Assembly (NCBI GenBank): GCA_000437275.1
Contig: FR899698.1
Coordinates: forward strand, 11,427-35,854
Direction of reading: 5' to 3'
Length of the DNA stretch: 24,428 nucleotides
Source of the DNA: Clostridium sp. CAG:411
GTDB lineage: Bacteria; Bacillota; Clostridia; Lachnospirales; Lachnospiraceae
Part shown: positions 7,073 to 14,312 of the stretch, piece by piece
How positions within the stretch are numbered: the first letter of the stretch is position 1
Layout: the number at the start of each line of letters is the position of its first letter
The notes under the pieces: generated by a model
What the model was told of the DNA's origin: nothing
Databases searched by the model: none
Seen by the model: only the letters and a program-made list of their open reading frames with translations
Made by a program: the position numbers and the translations under genes

Positions 7073-8044
7073 ATGAATATAATAGATGATAAAAAGACTG
7101 CTCCTACTCTTTCCAGAGAGGATGCTATTGCAATTTTAAACACACCGGATGATGCGCTTCAAGAGTTAATTGACCGTGCATCTGCATTACGTTATAAATA
7201 CAAGGGAAATCGTGTCAGCATCCACATTCTGACCAATGCACGAAGCGGAAACTGCTCGCAGGATTGTGCTTACTGTGCGCAGTCCTGTCGTTCCACTGCA
7301 GAGATTGAAAAATACAAATGGGTCGATGAAAATAAATTATATCATAATAACGACTTCGTCAATGAACATCATTTGTCAAGACATTGTATTGGTTTAAGCG
7401 GTATGAAATTCACCGATCAGGAGATTGAGGAACTGGCACGCCGCATTCGCAAAATGAAAAAACACGGAACACATCTTTGCTGTTCCATCGGATTTCTAAC
7501 CGAAAAGCAAGCAAAAATGCTTAAAGATGCCGGACTTGACCGTATTAATCATAACTTAAACAGTAGCCGTGCCTTTTATCACAACATTTGCTCTACACAT
7601 ACCTTTGAACAACGTATAGACAATATCCATATGCTGCAACGACTGGGATTTGAAATTTGTAGTGGTGGCATTGTAGGTATGGGCGAAAGTAAAGAAGATG
7701 TCGTAGATATGCTTTTGGAATTGAGAGAGATTCAGCCAGAAGCTCTTCCAATCAATTTTCTGTTGCCTATTAAAGGAACGCCTCTTGGAGATGCTAACAC
7801 TTCTGGTCTGACCACAGAATACTGTTTGAAGGTTCTCTGTCTTGCCAGACTTATGGTTCCAAAATCAGATATCCGTTGTGCCGCTGGTCGAGAGGTTTAT
7901 TTTAAAGGAGAAGAAAAGAAACTCCTGAGCATTGTGGATTCCATTTTTGCTTCCGGCTACCTGACTGAGGAAGGACAAAGCATCCAGGGTACCCTCAAAA
8001 CCATTACGGATGCTGGATTTACCTACGAAATCGAATCCGCATAA
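7073..8044 (+). CDS. bioB: Biotin synthase
   Basis: A 323-residue radical SAM enzyme that inserts sulfur into dethiobiotin. The [4Fe-4S] motif CxxxCxxC is Cys61, Cys65 and Cys68 (NCSQDCAYCAQS). The ligands expected for the [2Fe-2S] sulfur-donor cluster are all present by alignment to E. coli BioB: Cys105 (HCIGLSG), Cys136 or 137 (LCCSIGFL), Cys196 (ICSGGIVGMGE) and Arg268 (IRCAAGRE). The substrate loop reads HNLNSS, like the HNLNTS of Bacillus BioB and unlike the HNLDTS of E. coli. ATG 7073 has GAGG six bases upstream; earlier in-frame starts have no ribosome site. No bioA, bioD or bioF lies nearby, so the cell may use imported dethiobiotin or keep those genes elsewhere. Confidence 0.95.
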   Translation: MNIIDDKKTAPTLSREDAIAILNTPDDALQELIDRASALRYKYKGNRVSIHILTNARSGNCSQDCAYCAQSCRSTAEIEKYKWVDENKLYHNNDFVNEHHLSRHCIGLSGMKFTDQEIEELARRIRKMKKHGTHLCCSIGFLTEKQAKMLKDAGLDRINHNLNSSRAFYHNICSTHTFEQRIDNIHMLQRLGFEICSGGIVGMGESKEDVVDMLLELREIQPEALPINFLLPIKGTPLGDANTSGLTTEYCLKVLCLARLMVPKSDIRCAAGREVYFKGEEKKLLSIVDSIFASGYLTEEGQSIQGTLKTITDAGFTYEIESA

Positions 8045-8125
8045 TTATCGGATGCAATGTATCCGTTCAGCCCGGTTAATGACACACAATTCACACAAAA
8101 AACACATTTTTTCCGACAATACCCC

Positions 8126-8154
8126 TTGACATTTTGAAATAATGGGACTATATT
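8126..8154 (+). promoter_or_regulatory. Promoter of the bL25 gene
   Basis: TTGACA (8126-8131), a 17-base spacer and TATATT (8149-8154), a near-perfect sigma-A promoter. The start is expected near 8161, giving a leader of about 80 bases. Bacillus ctc is under the stress factor sigma-B; this sequence shows an ordinary sigma-A pattern instead. Between bioB and this promoter only a weak 5-bp hairpin (CGGAT/ATCCG, 8049-8065) is visible as a possible bioB terminator. Confidence 0.7.
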
Positions 8155-8242
8155 AACAGACGTAAACAAAAACTTAATACTTAACAAAACCTCTTTGTTG
8201 AAGGCTGCTAAGCAAATCAGATTTTTTGGAGGAAGAGATAAA

Positions 8243-8839
8243 ATGGATACTTTAAAAGCTGAAAAAAGAAGCATGGATGTCAAAGCAAAGAAACTAAGAA
8301 GAGAAGGTTACGTCATCGGAAATATGTTTGGTAGAGAAATCGAACAATCCATTCCAGTTAAGATGAACCAAAAAGATGTAGATACTTTCTTAAAGAAAGA
8401 CAACAAGGGTAGTCAGATCATGTTGGAAGTTGACGGAAAACCTTACGATGTACTGGTAAAAGAGATTGTTTTCAACCCACTTACAAAGAAAATCGACAGC
8501 ATTGATTTTCAGGCATTGGTAAGCAATGAAATGGTACATTCTGTTGCAGAAGTCATTTTGTTAAATCATGATAAGGTACAACAGGGTGTTCTTCAGGAAA
8601 GTCTTACTGAGGTTGCATTTAAGGCATTACCAAAGGCATTGGTTGACAAGGTTAAGATTGATGTAGGGGAAATGAAAGTTGGCGATACCATCTGCGTAAA
8701 AGATTTGGAAATCGCATCTAACCCAGATATTAAGTTGATTACAGACCCTGAAACGGTTGTTGTTACTGTTACTGCTGTACATAATGAAGTACCTGATGCA
8801 GATTCAGAGGAAACAGAAGATGCAGAAACAGCCGAATAA
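8243..8839 (+). CDS. rplY: 50S ribosomal protein bL25, Ctc form
   Basis: A 198-residue protein of the long (Ctc/TL5) form of bL25, which binds 5S rRNA in the large subunit. The N-terminal 5S-binding domain (about residues 1-90) has the family start TLKAEKR and the stretch KKLRREGYVIGNMFG. The C-terminal beta domain (about 95-185) contains VTEVAFKALPKAL-like sequence (LTEVAFKALPKALVDKV) and is followed by an acidic tail (DSEETEDAETAE). ATG 8243 follows GGAGGAAGAGATAAA. It is a single-gene transcript with its own promoter (8126-8154) and a strong terminator (8851-8901). Length is normal for the Ctc form. Confidence 0.95.
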   Translation: MDTLKAEKRSMDVKAKKLRREGYVIGNMFGREIEQSIPVKMNQKDVDTFLKKDNKGSQIMLEVDGKPYDVLVKEIVFNPLTKKIDSIDFQALVSNEMVHSVAEVILLNHDKVQQGVLQESLTEVAFKALPKALVDKVKIDVGEMKVGDTICVKDLEIASNPDIKLITDPETVVVTVTAVHNEVPDADSEETEDAETAE

Positions 8840-8850
8840 ATAGAATACTA

Positions 8851-8901
8851 AAAAAATAGAAACGCTATCTATCATATTATATAGAAGCGTTTCTATTTTT
8901 T
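8851..8901. terminator. Bidirectional terminator after bL25
   Basis: The 16 bases at 8851-8866 (six A, then TAGAAACGCT) are exactly complementary to 8886-8901, which ends in six T. With an A-run on one side and a T-run on the other, it should work for bL25 on the plus strand and may also stop transcripts from the serpin gene on the minus strand. Confidence 0.9.
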
Positions 8902-9015
8902 ATGTTGCTATAGTTCTAGCCTTTACCTCTAAAGGCAAAACTTAAAATATATCCTTATTTTAAACCTATCTAAGCCAATCTTACTAATAATATTCAAAAC
9001 CAGTAAATGATTTTT

Positions 9016-10872
9016 CTATTGGGTTAGATTCGTAGCATCTAATTGTTCAATACTACCCATAAAATAAATCATATTTGTCTTTTTATCACGTATGACATAA
9101 ACAAATGAACGATTTACAGAATACTCAATATATTTCGGTTGTTCTGGAGAACAGCCCGCTTTGATTGGTACTACCGTTGCGGCGGAAGCTTTGACACCAT
9201 CCTCTTTTACATCTATAACCGTTTTATGCAATACCGTATCTACATAAGCATTTTCTTTATTATTTCCCTGTATACCCGGAAGTTTTGCACTATCCTTTGC
9301 AAACACCTTCTTAATTCCCATACTCTGCAACTGTCCTTTTAAATGCTTGGCACTATACTCGGACTTAAATTTTGGCATAGTCATCTTAACACGGCTAGTT
9401 TCCAATTTACTAATTCCATCAAACAATGCATTTTTTTGTTCTACCGTTAAGGCCTGAAAAGCTTCCTGCGTAGTTTGCTTTTCATCTGCGGATAACAATA
9501 CATCCATAACAAACTGATCTCCCTTAAAATCAAGTTCTACCATTTGAATACCATCTCTCTTTAGGTATTTTACATATTGAAATCCATCGGAAGCCATCAT
9601 ATCTACATTCGTAGTTTTTTCTTTTCCATAAAACTGCTCTCTTTTTGTCAACATTGATGTAAAATATTCATTCCACCACTTTGCATCAAAATAAACAGTA
9701 TTTGCCAATATGCTGTAAGTACTACTGTCCACATCTTCATCTAAAATACTTGGAATATTTCCATTTGTATTTTTGGATACCCATTGGTTAATCTGATCTT
9801 TTGGATTTCCATTTGTAAAGTCCATTGACTTTTCTTCTGCGGCATAACAATTTTTTAATTTTTCGATGTAGTTTTTCTGAATTTCACTATCAAAGGAATA
9901 TGTCGAATCATTTTTCCAAACGCTATTTGCAATATGCAATTGTTGTTCATCGCTTGTTGTGCCTACTTTATGTAGTTCCTGCATTTGTTTATTCCACTGC
10001 TCTAAATCTGTAATACCCATGGTCTGTAAAATTTCTTGCTTTGTTTCCCCTTCTGCTGCATTTCCAAGCATCGTCATTGCTTCTGCTATACTATATGGAG
10101 AAATCATCATATTCTTATCTTCATTTTTCTCCCACAAATGATATCCAAACTGATTGACAACCTTTGCTGCCTCCGAAGTAACCTCTGTGGTATCAGGCAA
10201 AATCGTATCTGGCTCTCCCGTTACTACTGGTGTTGCACTAACGATCGGTGTAGCACTGATTACTGGTGTTACTGTTGGTTCTGCGGTTGGTTGCTTCGTG
10301 ATCTGTGGTGTCTGTGTTGGTGCTACCGTAGCAGTTGGTTCAACGGTTTGTATTGGTGCTACCGTTGGTACCTCCGTATTTGTTATCAAAGGAGTGCTAC
10401 TTGGTTCCATTGTCTTTGGAGCAACGGTTGGTTCCGCACTGGTATCTGTTACAGCACCCGCAGAGGTAACCTCTGGTGTTTGTGTTGGTGCTACCGTTGG
10501 TACTTCTGTACTCACTGGCTGCTTTGTAGGCTGTGGGGTTGTTACTACCTTTTTCTTTGTTATCTTAATTTTTATCGTTTTAACTGTTTTTCCTGCTTTG
10601 ATTTTTAAGGTACAGTTTCCCACTTTTTTCCCCACAACTGTACACTGTCTTTTCTTTTTGTTCGTTAATGAAACAACCTTTTTACCTGTGATGGTAAATG
10701 TTGCATTCTTGTTTGTTTTTACAAGTTTCTTATCTCCTACCTTCATGGAGATACTCTTTACTGATACCGTAAGTTTCTTTGCAGCATTAATTGGACTTCC
10801 TGGAATCTGTCCAAAGATAGATACTACAATTGTTGTTCCTGCCAATACTTTACATAGCCATTTTTTTCGCAC
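9016..10872 (-). CDS. Secreted serpin with Ig-like domain and Thr/Pro linker
   Basis: A 618-residue secreted protease inhibitor. Residues 1-30 form a signal peptide (basic start, hydrophobic core, cleavage near INAA). Residues 33-105 are Lys-rich and beta-rich, resembling a bacterial Ig-like (BIG2) domain. Residues 110-228 are a repetitive Thr/Pro/Val linker. Residues 232-613 are a serpin domain: NMMISPYSIAEAMTML, ANTVYFDAKW and the C-terminal NRSFVYVIRDKKT. The reactive-loop hinge (557-566) reads EDGVKASAAT, near the inhibitory consensus EEGTEAAAAT, so it is probably an active suicide inhibitor. Small residues follow (IKAGCS), hinting at elastase-like targets, as known for the gut siropins. 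Start is GTG 10872 with GGGAGG eight bases upstream. No sorting motif is seen. Confidence 0.93.
   Translation of the reverse strand: MRKKWLCKVLAGTTIVVSIFGQIPGSPINAAKKLTVSVKSISMKVGDKKLVKTNKNATFTITGKKVVSLTNKKKRQCTVVGKKVGNCTLKIKAGKTVKTIKIKITKKKVVTTPQPTKQPVSTEVPTVAPTQTPEVTSAGAVTDTSAEPTVAPKTMEPSSTPLITNTEVPTVAPIQTVEPTATVAPTQTPQITKQPTAEPTVTPVISATPIVSATPVVTGEPDTILPDTTEVTSEAAKVVNQFGYHLWEKNEDKNMMISPYSIAEAMTMLGNAAEGETKQEILQTMGITDLEQWNKQMQELHKVGTTSDEQQLHIANSVWKNDSTYSFDSEIQKNYIEKLKNCYAAEEKSMDFTNGNPKDQINQWVSKNTNGNIPSILDEDVDSSTYSILANTVYFDAKWWNEYFTSMLTKREQFYGKEKTTNVDMMASDGFQYVKYLKRDGIQMVELDFKGDQFVMDVLLSADEKQTTQEAFQALTVEQKNALFDGISKLETSRVKMTMPKFKSEYSAKHLKGQLQSMGIKKVFAKDSAKLPGIQGNNKENAYVDTVLHKTVIDVKEDGVKASAATVVPIKAGCSPEQPKYIEYSVNRSFVYVIRDKKTNMIYFMGSIEQLDATNLTQ
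10189..10545 (-). repeat. Degenerate repeats coding the serpin linker
   Basis: This stretch codes the Thr/Pro/Val linker of the serpin. Near-identical units recur, for example the codons for EVPTVAPTQTPEVT, EVPTVAPIQTVEP and ATVAPTQTPQIT, and PVISATP/PIVSATP. Such tracts change length by slippage or recombination, so linker length may differ among strains. The long open frames on the opposite strand here are side effects of this repeat composition. Confidence 0.7.
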
Positions 10873-10997
10873 TTTATTTTCCTCCCTTTTTGTCTCATGC
10901 TTGCGATTTTTTTCCTGACATATAAAATTACTGTAAACATAATAGAAGTTCCTTTATGAGCTTTACCTATTCTCACAAAGAATGTCTACAAGTATAT

Positions 10998-11026
10998 ATT
11001 ATAATGCATTCTTTATAAGAAAACTA
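10998..11026 (-). promoter_or_regulatory. Promoter candidate for the serpin gene
   Basis: On the minus strand a perfect -10 TATAAT (10998-11003) lies 17 bases from a weak -35 TAGTTT (11021-11026). The leader to GTG 10872 would be about 120 bases. No better candidate was seen in the 312-base gap to pilT. Confidence 0.3.
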
Positions 11027-11126
11027 CTGCTAAGAGTATTTTTTTAGCCCCTATATTAGACTAACACCATTATTTACTTTTATCGCATACAAAATCATAC
11101 AGCCGTTTTTATCAGGAGGGATGTTT

Positions 11127-11183
11127 ATGCATGAATTACTTTGGATATTTCCGCTTTCATTTATCATACACGATATAGAGTAA
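11127..11183 (+). pseudogene. N-terminal stub of an HXXEE-family gene, or micro-ORF
   Basis: An 18-codon frame, ATG 11127 to TAA 11181-11183, with a textbook AGGAGGG (11113-11119) seven bases upstream. The peptide is MHELLWIFPLSFIIHDIE. A Leu-Trp helix with Pro followed by IHD-x-E is the opening of HXXEE-domain membrane proteins, which continue as IHDxEE for another 150 or so residues. Here the frame stops at the first Glu, and the pilT stop codon follows one base later on the other strand. The rest of the gene seems to have been lost at the pilT boundary. Translation of the short peptide remains possible, given the intact ribosome site. Confidence 0.5.
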
Positions 11184-11184
11184 A

Positions 11185-12249
11185 TTATAATTTTACATTC
11201 TTCAATTCTCTCTCCATCACATCAACATTTAGACAACTACTCAAAACCGTCAATTCATCAATCTCTCCTCTTTGATAGAGATTTAGCAAACTTTTATCCA
11301 TGCTTACCATGCCTTCACTGGCGCGGGTAGCAATAGTAGAGCTAATCTGATGCACCTTTCCATCCCGAATCAAATTTTGAATAGCAGTATTTACATGCAT
11401 GATTTCAAATGCTGGAACCATCTTCCCACTTTTACTAGGCAACAATTGTTGCGACACAACAGATTGTAACACCATTGCAAGCTGCACCCGAATCTGCTGT
11501 TGCTGTTCTGGTGGAAATACATCAATAATACGGTCTATCGTATTTGCTGCTCCAACTGTATGCAGACTGGATAATACTAAATGTCCCGTTTCTGCCGCTG
11601 TCATGGCAATCTCTATGGTTTCCAAATCCCGCATTTCTCCGATTAAAATTACATCTGGTGCTTCACGCAAGGCTGCCTTCAATGCTCTTGTATAATTGCT
11701 ACTGTCAATTCCAATTTCTCTTTGACTGACGATACTCTTTGTATGGGTGTGCAAAAATTCAATCGGATCTTCCAATGTCAGAATGTGACAATTTCTGGTT
11801 CGGTTAATCTGATCAATAATATATGCCAATGTGGTACTTTTTCCACTTCCCGCAGGCCCCGTAACCAAAATCATGCCCTTCTTTTTTTGTCCCAAATCCA
11901 GTACAGTCTGAGGAATTCCCATTTTAGAAACGTCTGGCAAATCAAATGCTACTACTCGAAGAACTGCACTCCAACTTCCTCGCTGTTTAAATATATTTAC
12001 ACGAAAACGCCCTACACTTGCCAGAGAAATGGAAAAGTCATCATCCCCATTTCTTCGGTTACTGGTATCTCGTTGTGCCATTTCATACATTTGATCCACA
12101 AGTTCTTTTACCTGGTCTGGTTTTAAGGACTCTTCTTCCTGCTTTTCAATTACTCCGTCTATCTTAAAGGATACTGGTTGCCCAACTACCAAAAATATAT
12201 CCGATGCTTCTTGTTTTACCGCACTGGAAAGCATTTCTTCAAACACCAT
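11185..12249 (-). CDS. pilT: Type IV pilus retraction ATPase PilT
   Basis: A 354-residue hexameric ATPase that powers pilus disassembly and twitching. Walker A GPAGSGKST is at residues 131-139, the Asp box around 158-162 (TLEDP), Walker B DVILIGEMRD at 199-208, and the His box GHLVLSSLHT at 222-231. The C-terminal AIQNLIRDGK (289-298) is the variant of the AIRNLIRE motif that marks PilT and is absent from the assembly ATPase PilB. Length is normal. ATG 12249 is preceded by AGGAG. It lies four bases downstream of the PilX-like gene, so it is the last gene of the pilus operon beginning at 15356. Confidence 0.95.
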   Translation of the reverse strand: MVFEEMLSSAVKQEASDIFLVVGQPVSFKIDGVIEKQEEESLKPDQVKELVDQMYEMAQRDTSNRRNGDDDFSISLASVGRFRVNIFKQRGSWSAVLRVVAFDLPDVSKMGIPQTVLDLGQKKKGMILVTGPAGSGKSTTLAYIIDQINRTRNCHILTLEDPIEFLHTHTKSIVSQREIGIDSSNYTRALKAALREAPDVILIGEMRDLETIEIAMTAAETGHLVLSSLHTVGAANTIDRIIDVFPPEQQQQIRVQLAMVLQSVVSQQLLPSKSGKMVPAFEIMHVNTAIQNLIRDGKVHQISSTIATRASEGMVSMDKSLLNLYQRGEIDELTVLSSCLNVDVMERELKNVKL

Positions 12250-12253
12250 TTTA

Positions 12254-12790
12254 TCACTCCTCTACATCAACCTGTCCGTCCCATAATTCTACGTCATAAT
12301 TTGAGTCATATTCACCCAATTTTTCCATGGAAACCTTCCATTCTGTTATTTTATAAGTTCTGTCTGCCAATACTTGTAATGCCACACACAACGTTTCTTT
12401 CTCTTTTACTGGAAATGCAAAACTTACCTCTGCCACTACCTCTTGTGTCTTTTTTGCTTGAAAGTCACCAGAAGATTTTATTGTGACTTTTAAATCCTTT
12501 AGTCCTTTTAAGTTCTCTTCGTTACTATTTTTCATGTTTAATAGTTCCGTTTTTAAATTAGAGATCTTTGCACTTTCTAACACACTGTCTATATAGCCCA
12601 GTGCATACTCTGCCTTTGCATCTGCCGCATAATATTCTTTTACGGATTTTGCTGTTTTATCTGCTAATTTCTGCTCATTTGCAGATGCGCGAATAGACAA
12701 CAAGGCAAACACAGACAGCACAAACACAAGTAAAACCAATAGTATAGATGGTGTACCTACACTTAACAGCAATCCTTTTCTCTCTTTCAT
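12254..12790 (-). CDS. PilX-like minor pilus protein
   Basis: A 178-residue protein with a short basic N-terminus, a single hydrophobic helix (about residues 14-35, GTPSILLVLLVFVLSVFALL) and then LSIRASANEQ and an Ala/Lys-rich helix ending in AEYALGYI. This resembles the N-terminal layout of PilX/GspK-type minor pilins, where a helix is followed by a conserved A-x-x-AE-x-AL segment. No prepilin cleavage motif is seen. The rest (about 80-178) is predicted beta-rich. ATG 12790 is chosen because GGAGG lies at the end of the preceding gene, six bases upstream; the two genes are separated by one base. The role in pilus priming is inferred from position and topology. Confidence 0.65.
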   Translation of the reverse strand: MKERKGLLLSVGTPSILLVLLVFVLSVFALLSIRASANEQKLADKTAKSVKEYYAADAKAEYALGYIDSVLESAKISNLKTELLNMKNSNEENLKGLKDLKVTIKSSGDFQAKKTQEVVAEVSFAFPVKEKETLCVALQVLADRTYKITEWKVSMEKLGEYDSNYDVELWDGQVDVEE

Positions 12791-12791
12791 G

Positions 12792-13337
12792 CTAATCCTC
12801 CATTTTTTCATAATAGTCCGAAAACTGCATATGAAACAATTCTACGTTTTTCTTTTGGTGGAACATAGACACATAGCCTTTTAATCGATATACATATATT
12901 TCATAGGTATCTATGGTTTTATTCTTCACCTTCGCTTTTGCAGGAACAAGAAGAATGCTGTAACTACTCTTTTGCTTGGTCGCTTTCCATTTGGAATCGC
13001 AATATTTTATGTAAATTTGCGTATCTCCTTCTTGCTTTTCTTTCCTTATTTCCGCAATAGGATACACACCCTTCATTTCATTCCACTTTCCATATCTTGT
13101 TTGAAAGCCAAGTTCCCCTATGGCTTTTTCTTTTTTCTCTGCCCCTTTTATATTCTCTGCAATATCCTCAGACATTATCGTTGCTTTCCCCGTATCTCTT
13201 GCCTTTTGTTGCAGGGAATTTGCTGCTAAAAACAGCTCTAGCAGAAACACACTGATTATCGCAAAGATACCAATGGTTATAACCAGTTCCAATAAGGGCA
13301 TCTTGGCAAGCTGCGATTGTCTTTCCCTCTTTTCCAT
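12792..13337 (-). CDS. Divergent prepilin-like protein
   Basis: A 181-residue protein with a type IV pilin N-terminus: short basic leader, then PLLELVITIGIFAIISVFLLELF (given here in part as PLLELVITIGIFAIIS). Glu17 is the +5 residue of a class III signal, but the usual Gly before the cleavage site is Lys12 (AKM-PLLELV), and position +1 is Met. The body is Lys-rich with Tyr-containing beta segments, and the length suits a GspJ/PilW-like minor pilin. ATG 13337 has GGGAGG six bases upstream; earlier in-frame codons lack a site. The stop codon lies one base before the PilX-like gene start. Whether a prepilin peptidase can cleave after Lys is doubtful. Confidence 0.7.
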   Translation of the reverse strand: MEKRERQSQLAKMPLLELVITIGIFAIISVFLLELFLAANSLQQKARDTGKATIMSEDIAENIKGAEKKEKAIGELGFQTRYGKWNEMKGVYPIAEIRKEKQEGDTQIYIKYCDSKWKATKQKSSYSILLVPAKAKVKNKTIDTYEIYVYRLKGYVSMFHQKKNVELFHMQFSDYYEKMED

Positions 13338-13412
13338 CTGCATCCTCCCATTTTTATTTCTTCCACTACACATTTACAAATGCGTAACATTTAACTGCAA
13401 AGAACAGGCTGC

Positions 13413-13886
13413 TTATTCGCTGCGAATATTTAAAACTAATTGCTCCTGCTCCCCATTTTCTATTGCTTTTACAAAAATCTGTTTTCCATCCTGCTTTAAT
13501 TTTAACTGATCCAGCTCCATCACTTCCATACCATCTTCTAAAGAATAAGAAAGCCCTTCCTCTTGAAATAATTCTCGCATTTTTCCCTTATAGCAATATA
13601 TCATAGTACGATAATTTCCACTATCCAGACTTTCTCGCAATACCAATATAGGAATTCCATTTTCTTCTTCCACAGAAATCTGTCCACTGGTATCATATTG
13701 ATGCACCTTCGTAGCTACATAAGATAAAGAAACACGAAGCTGATAGTTCTGTGCATTATTTTCTACAATATTTTTATATACATATACTCCCACGCTTGTC
13801 AATGCAAGGGAGCCTACAATAAACATACACAGCAAAGACAGCATACCAGCATAATTTGCAATCCATGCATTTCGCCGTTTTATCAT
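13413..13886 (-). CDS. Pilus-operon membrane-anchored protein (DUF4860-like)
   Basis: A 157-residue protein with a basic start (MIKRRN), a single membrane helix at about residues 14-36 and an extracytoplasmic beta-rich domain. The segments LRVSLSYVATKVHQYDTSG, ILVLRESLDSGNYRTMIYCY and KGKMRELF resemble the DUF4860 family found in clostridial pilus and type II secretion loci; this is from memory and not checked. It probably takes the slot of a GspI-like minor pilin. The start at ATG 13886 is supported by AGGAGG seven bases upstream. A 77-base gap to the upstream gene holds a copy of the repeat at 13931-13959. Confidence 0.7.
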   Translation of the reverse strand: MIKRRNAWIANYAGMLSLLCMFIVGSLALTSVGVYVYKNIVENNAQNYQLRVSLSYVATKVHQYDTSGQISVEEENGIPILVLRESLDSGNYRTMIYCYKGKMRELFQEEGLSYSLEDGMEVMELDQLKLKQDGKQIFVKAIENGEQEQLVLNIRSE

Positions 13887-13930
13887 AAAATGTCCTCCTT
13901 CTATTGTTTGTATACATGGCATTTTTCAAA

Positions 13931-13959
13931 TACTCTGTCAAGGATATTCGCAATCCGCT
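13931..13959. repeat. Interspersed repeat, copy A
   Basis: A 29-base sequence shared with 15378-15406 with one mismatch (24 bases, 13936-13959, identical), in the same orientation. Weaker similarity continues past 13959 to about 13971. The unit has a small palindrome, GGAT/ATCC, around TTCGCA. Copy A begins three bases past the stop codon of the 13963-14298 gene, 45 bases before the next start. Confidence 0.8.
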
Positions 13960-13962
13960 CCA

Positions 13963-14298
13963 CTACTCACGTTCATACACCTCTACATTTGGCATCACAT
14001 TAGAAGCAAAAACCTCATAATCAATATAATATTTGTCATGATTGTATTCTAAACTATATTCTTTTTCCAAATAGTCTATGTCTGGTGGATATGCCCCTTC
14101 TATGGCATAACATTGTACGACTGCTTTTCGAACGGATTGTCGAAGAAGTTCAATGCTTTGCATATTCGTCATATAATTGATATAGTTTCCTGCCACTAGG
14201 GCTGTGACTATCACCAGAACAAAACTTACAATAGGAAATAAAATCTGCCGTTTCCAACCTTTTTCTGTTTTGTGTGCTACCTCTTTTAAATTTTTCAA
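13963..14298 (-). CDS. Small pseudopilin-like protein
   Basis: A 111-residue protein: charged N-terminus (KNLKEVAHKTEKGWKRQ), one membrane helix (about residues 20-42), then an amphipathic helix and AIEGAYPPDIDYLEKEYSL. The phrase AIEGAYPPDIDYLEKEY matches the region after the N-terminal helix of many Gram-positive major pilins (cyc-x-eG-xYPxsl-xyL). It lacks a cleavable GFTLIE-type signal. The start is TTG at 14298, with GGGGGTG five bases upstream; no ATG is available before the membrane helix. It lies 14 bases after the PilC gene. It is probably a pilus structural or accessory subunit. Confidence 0.7.
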   Translation of the reverse strand: MKNLKEVAHKTEKGWKRQILFPIVSFVLVIVTALVAGNYINYMTNMQSIELLRQSVRKAVVQCYAIEGAYPPDIDYLEKEYSLEYNHDKYYIDYEVFASNVMPNVEVYERE

Positions 14299-14312
14299 AT
14301 TGACACCCCCAA

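Noticed and set aside
6841..7143. A 100-codon minus-strand frame covering the bioB promoter region
   Set aside because: It overlaps the BirA-type operator, the bioB promoter and the bioB start, and has no ribosome site or family resemblance.
10036..10918. Long open frames on the plus strand opposite the serpin linker (up to about 254 codons)
   Set aside because: They are rich in Thr/Val/Gly or Cys/Trp from reading the repeat-coding strand backwards, have no ribosome site, and overlap a clear serpin gene.
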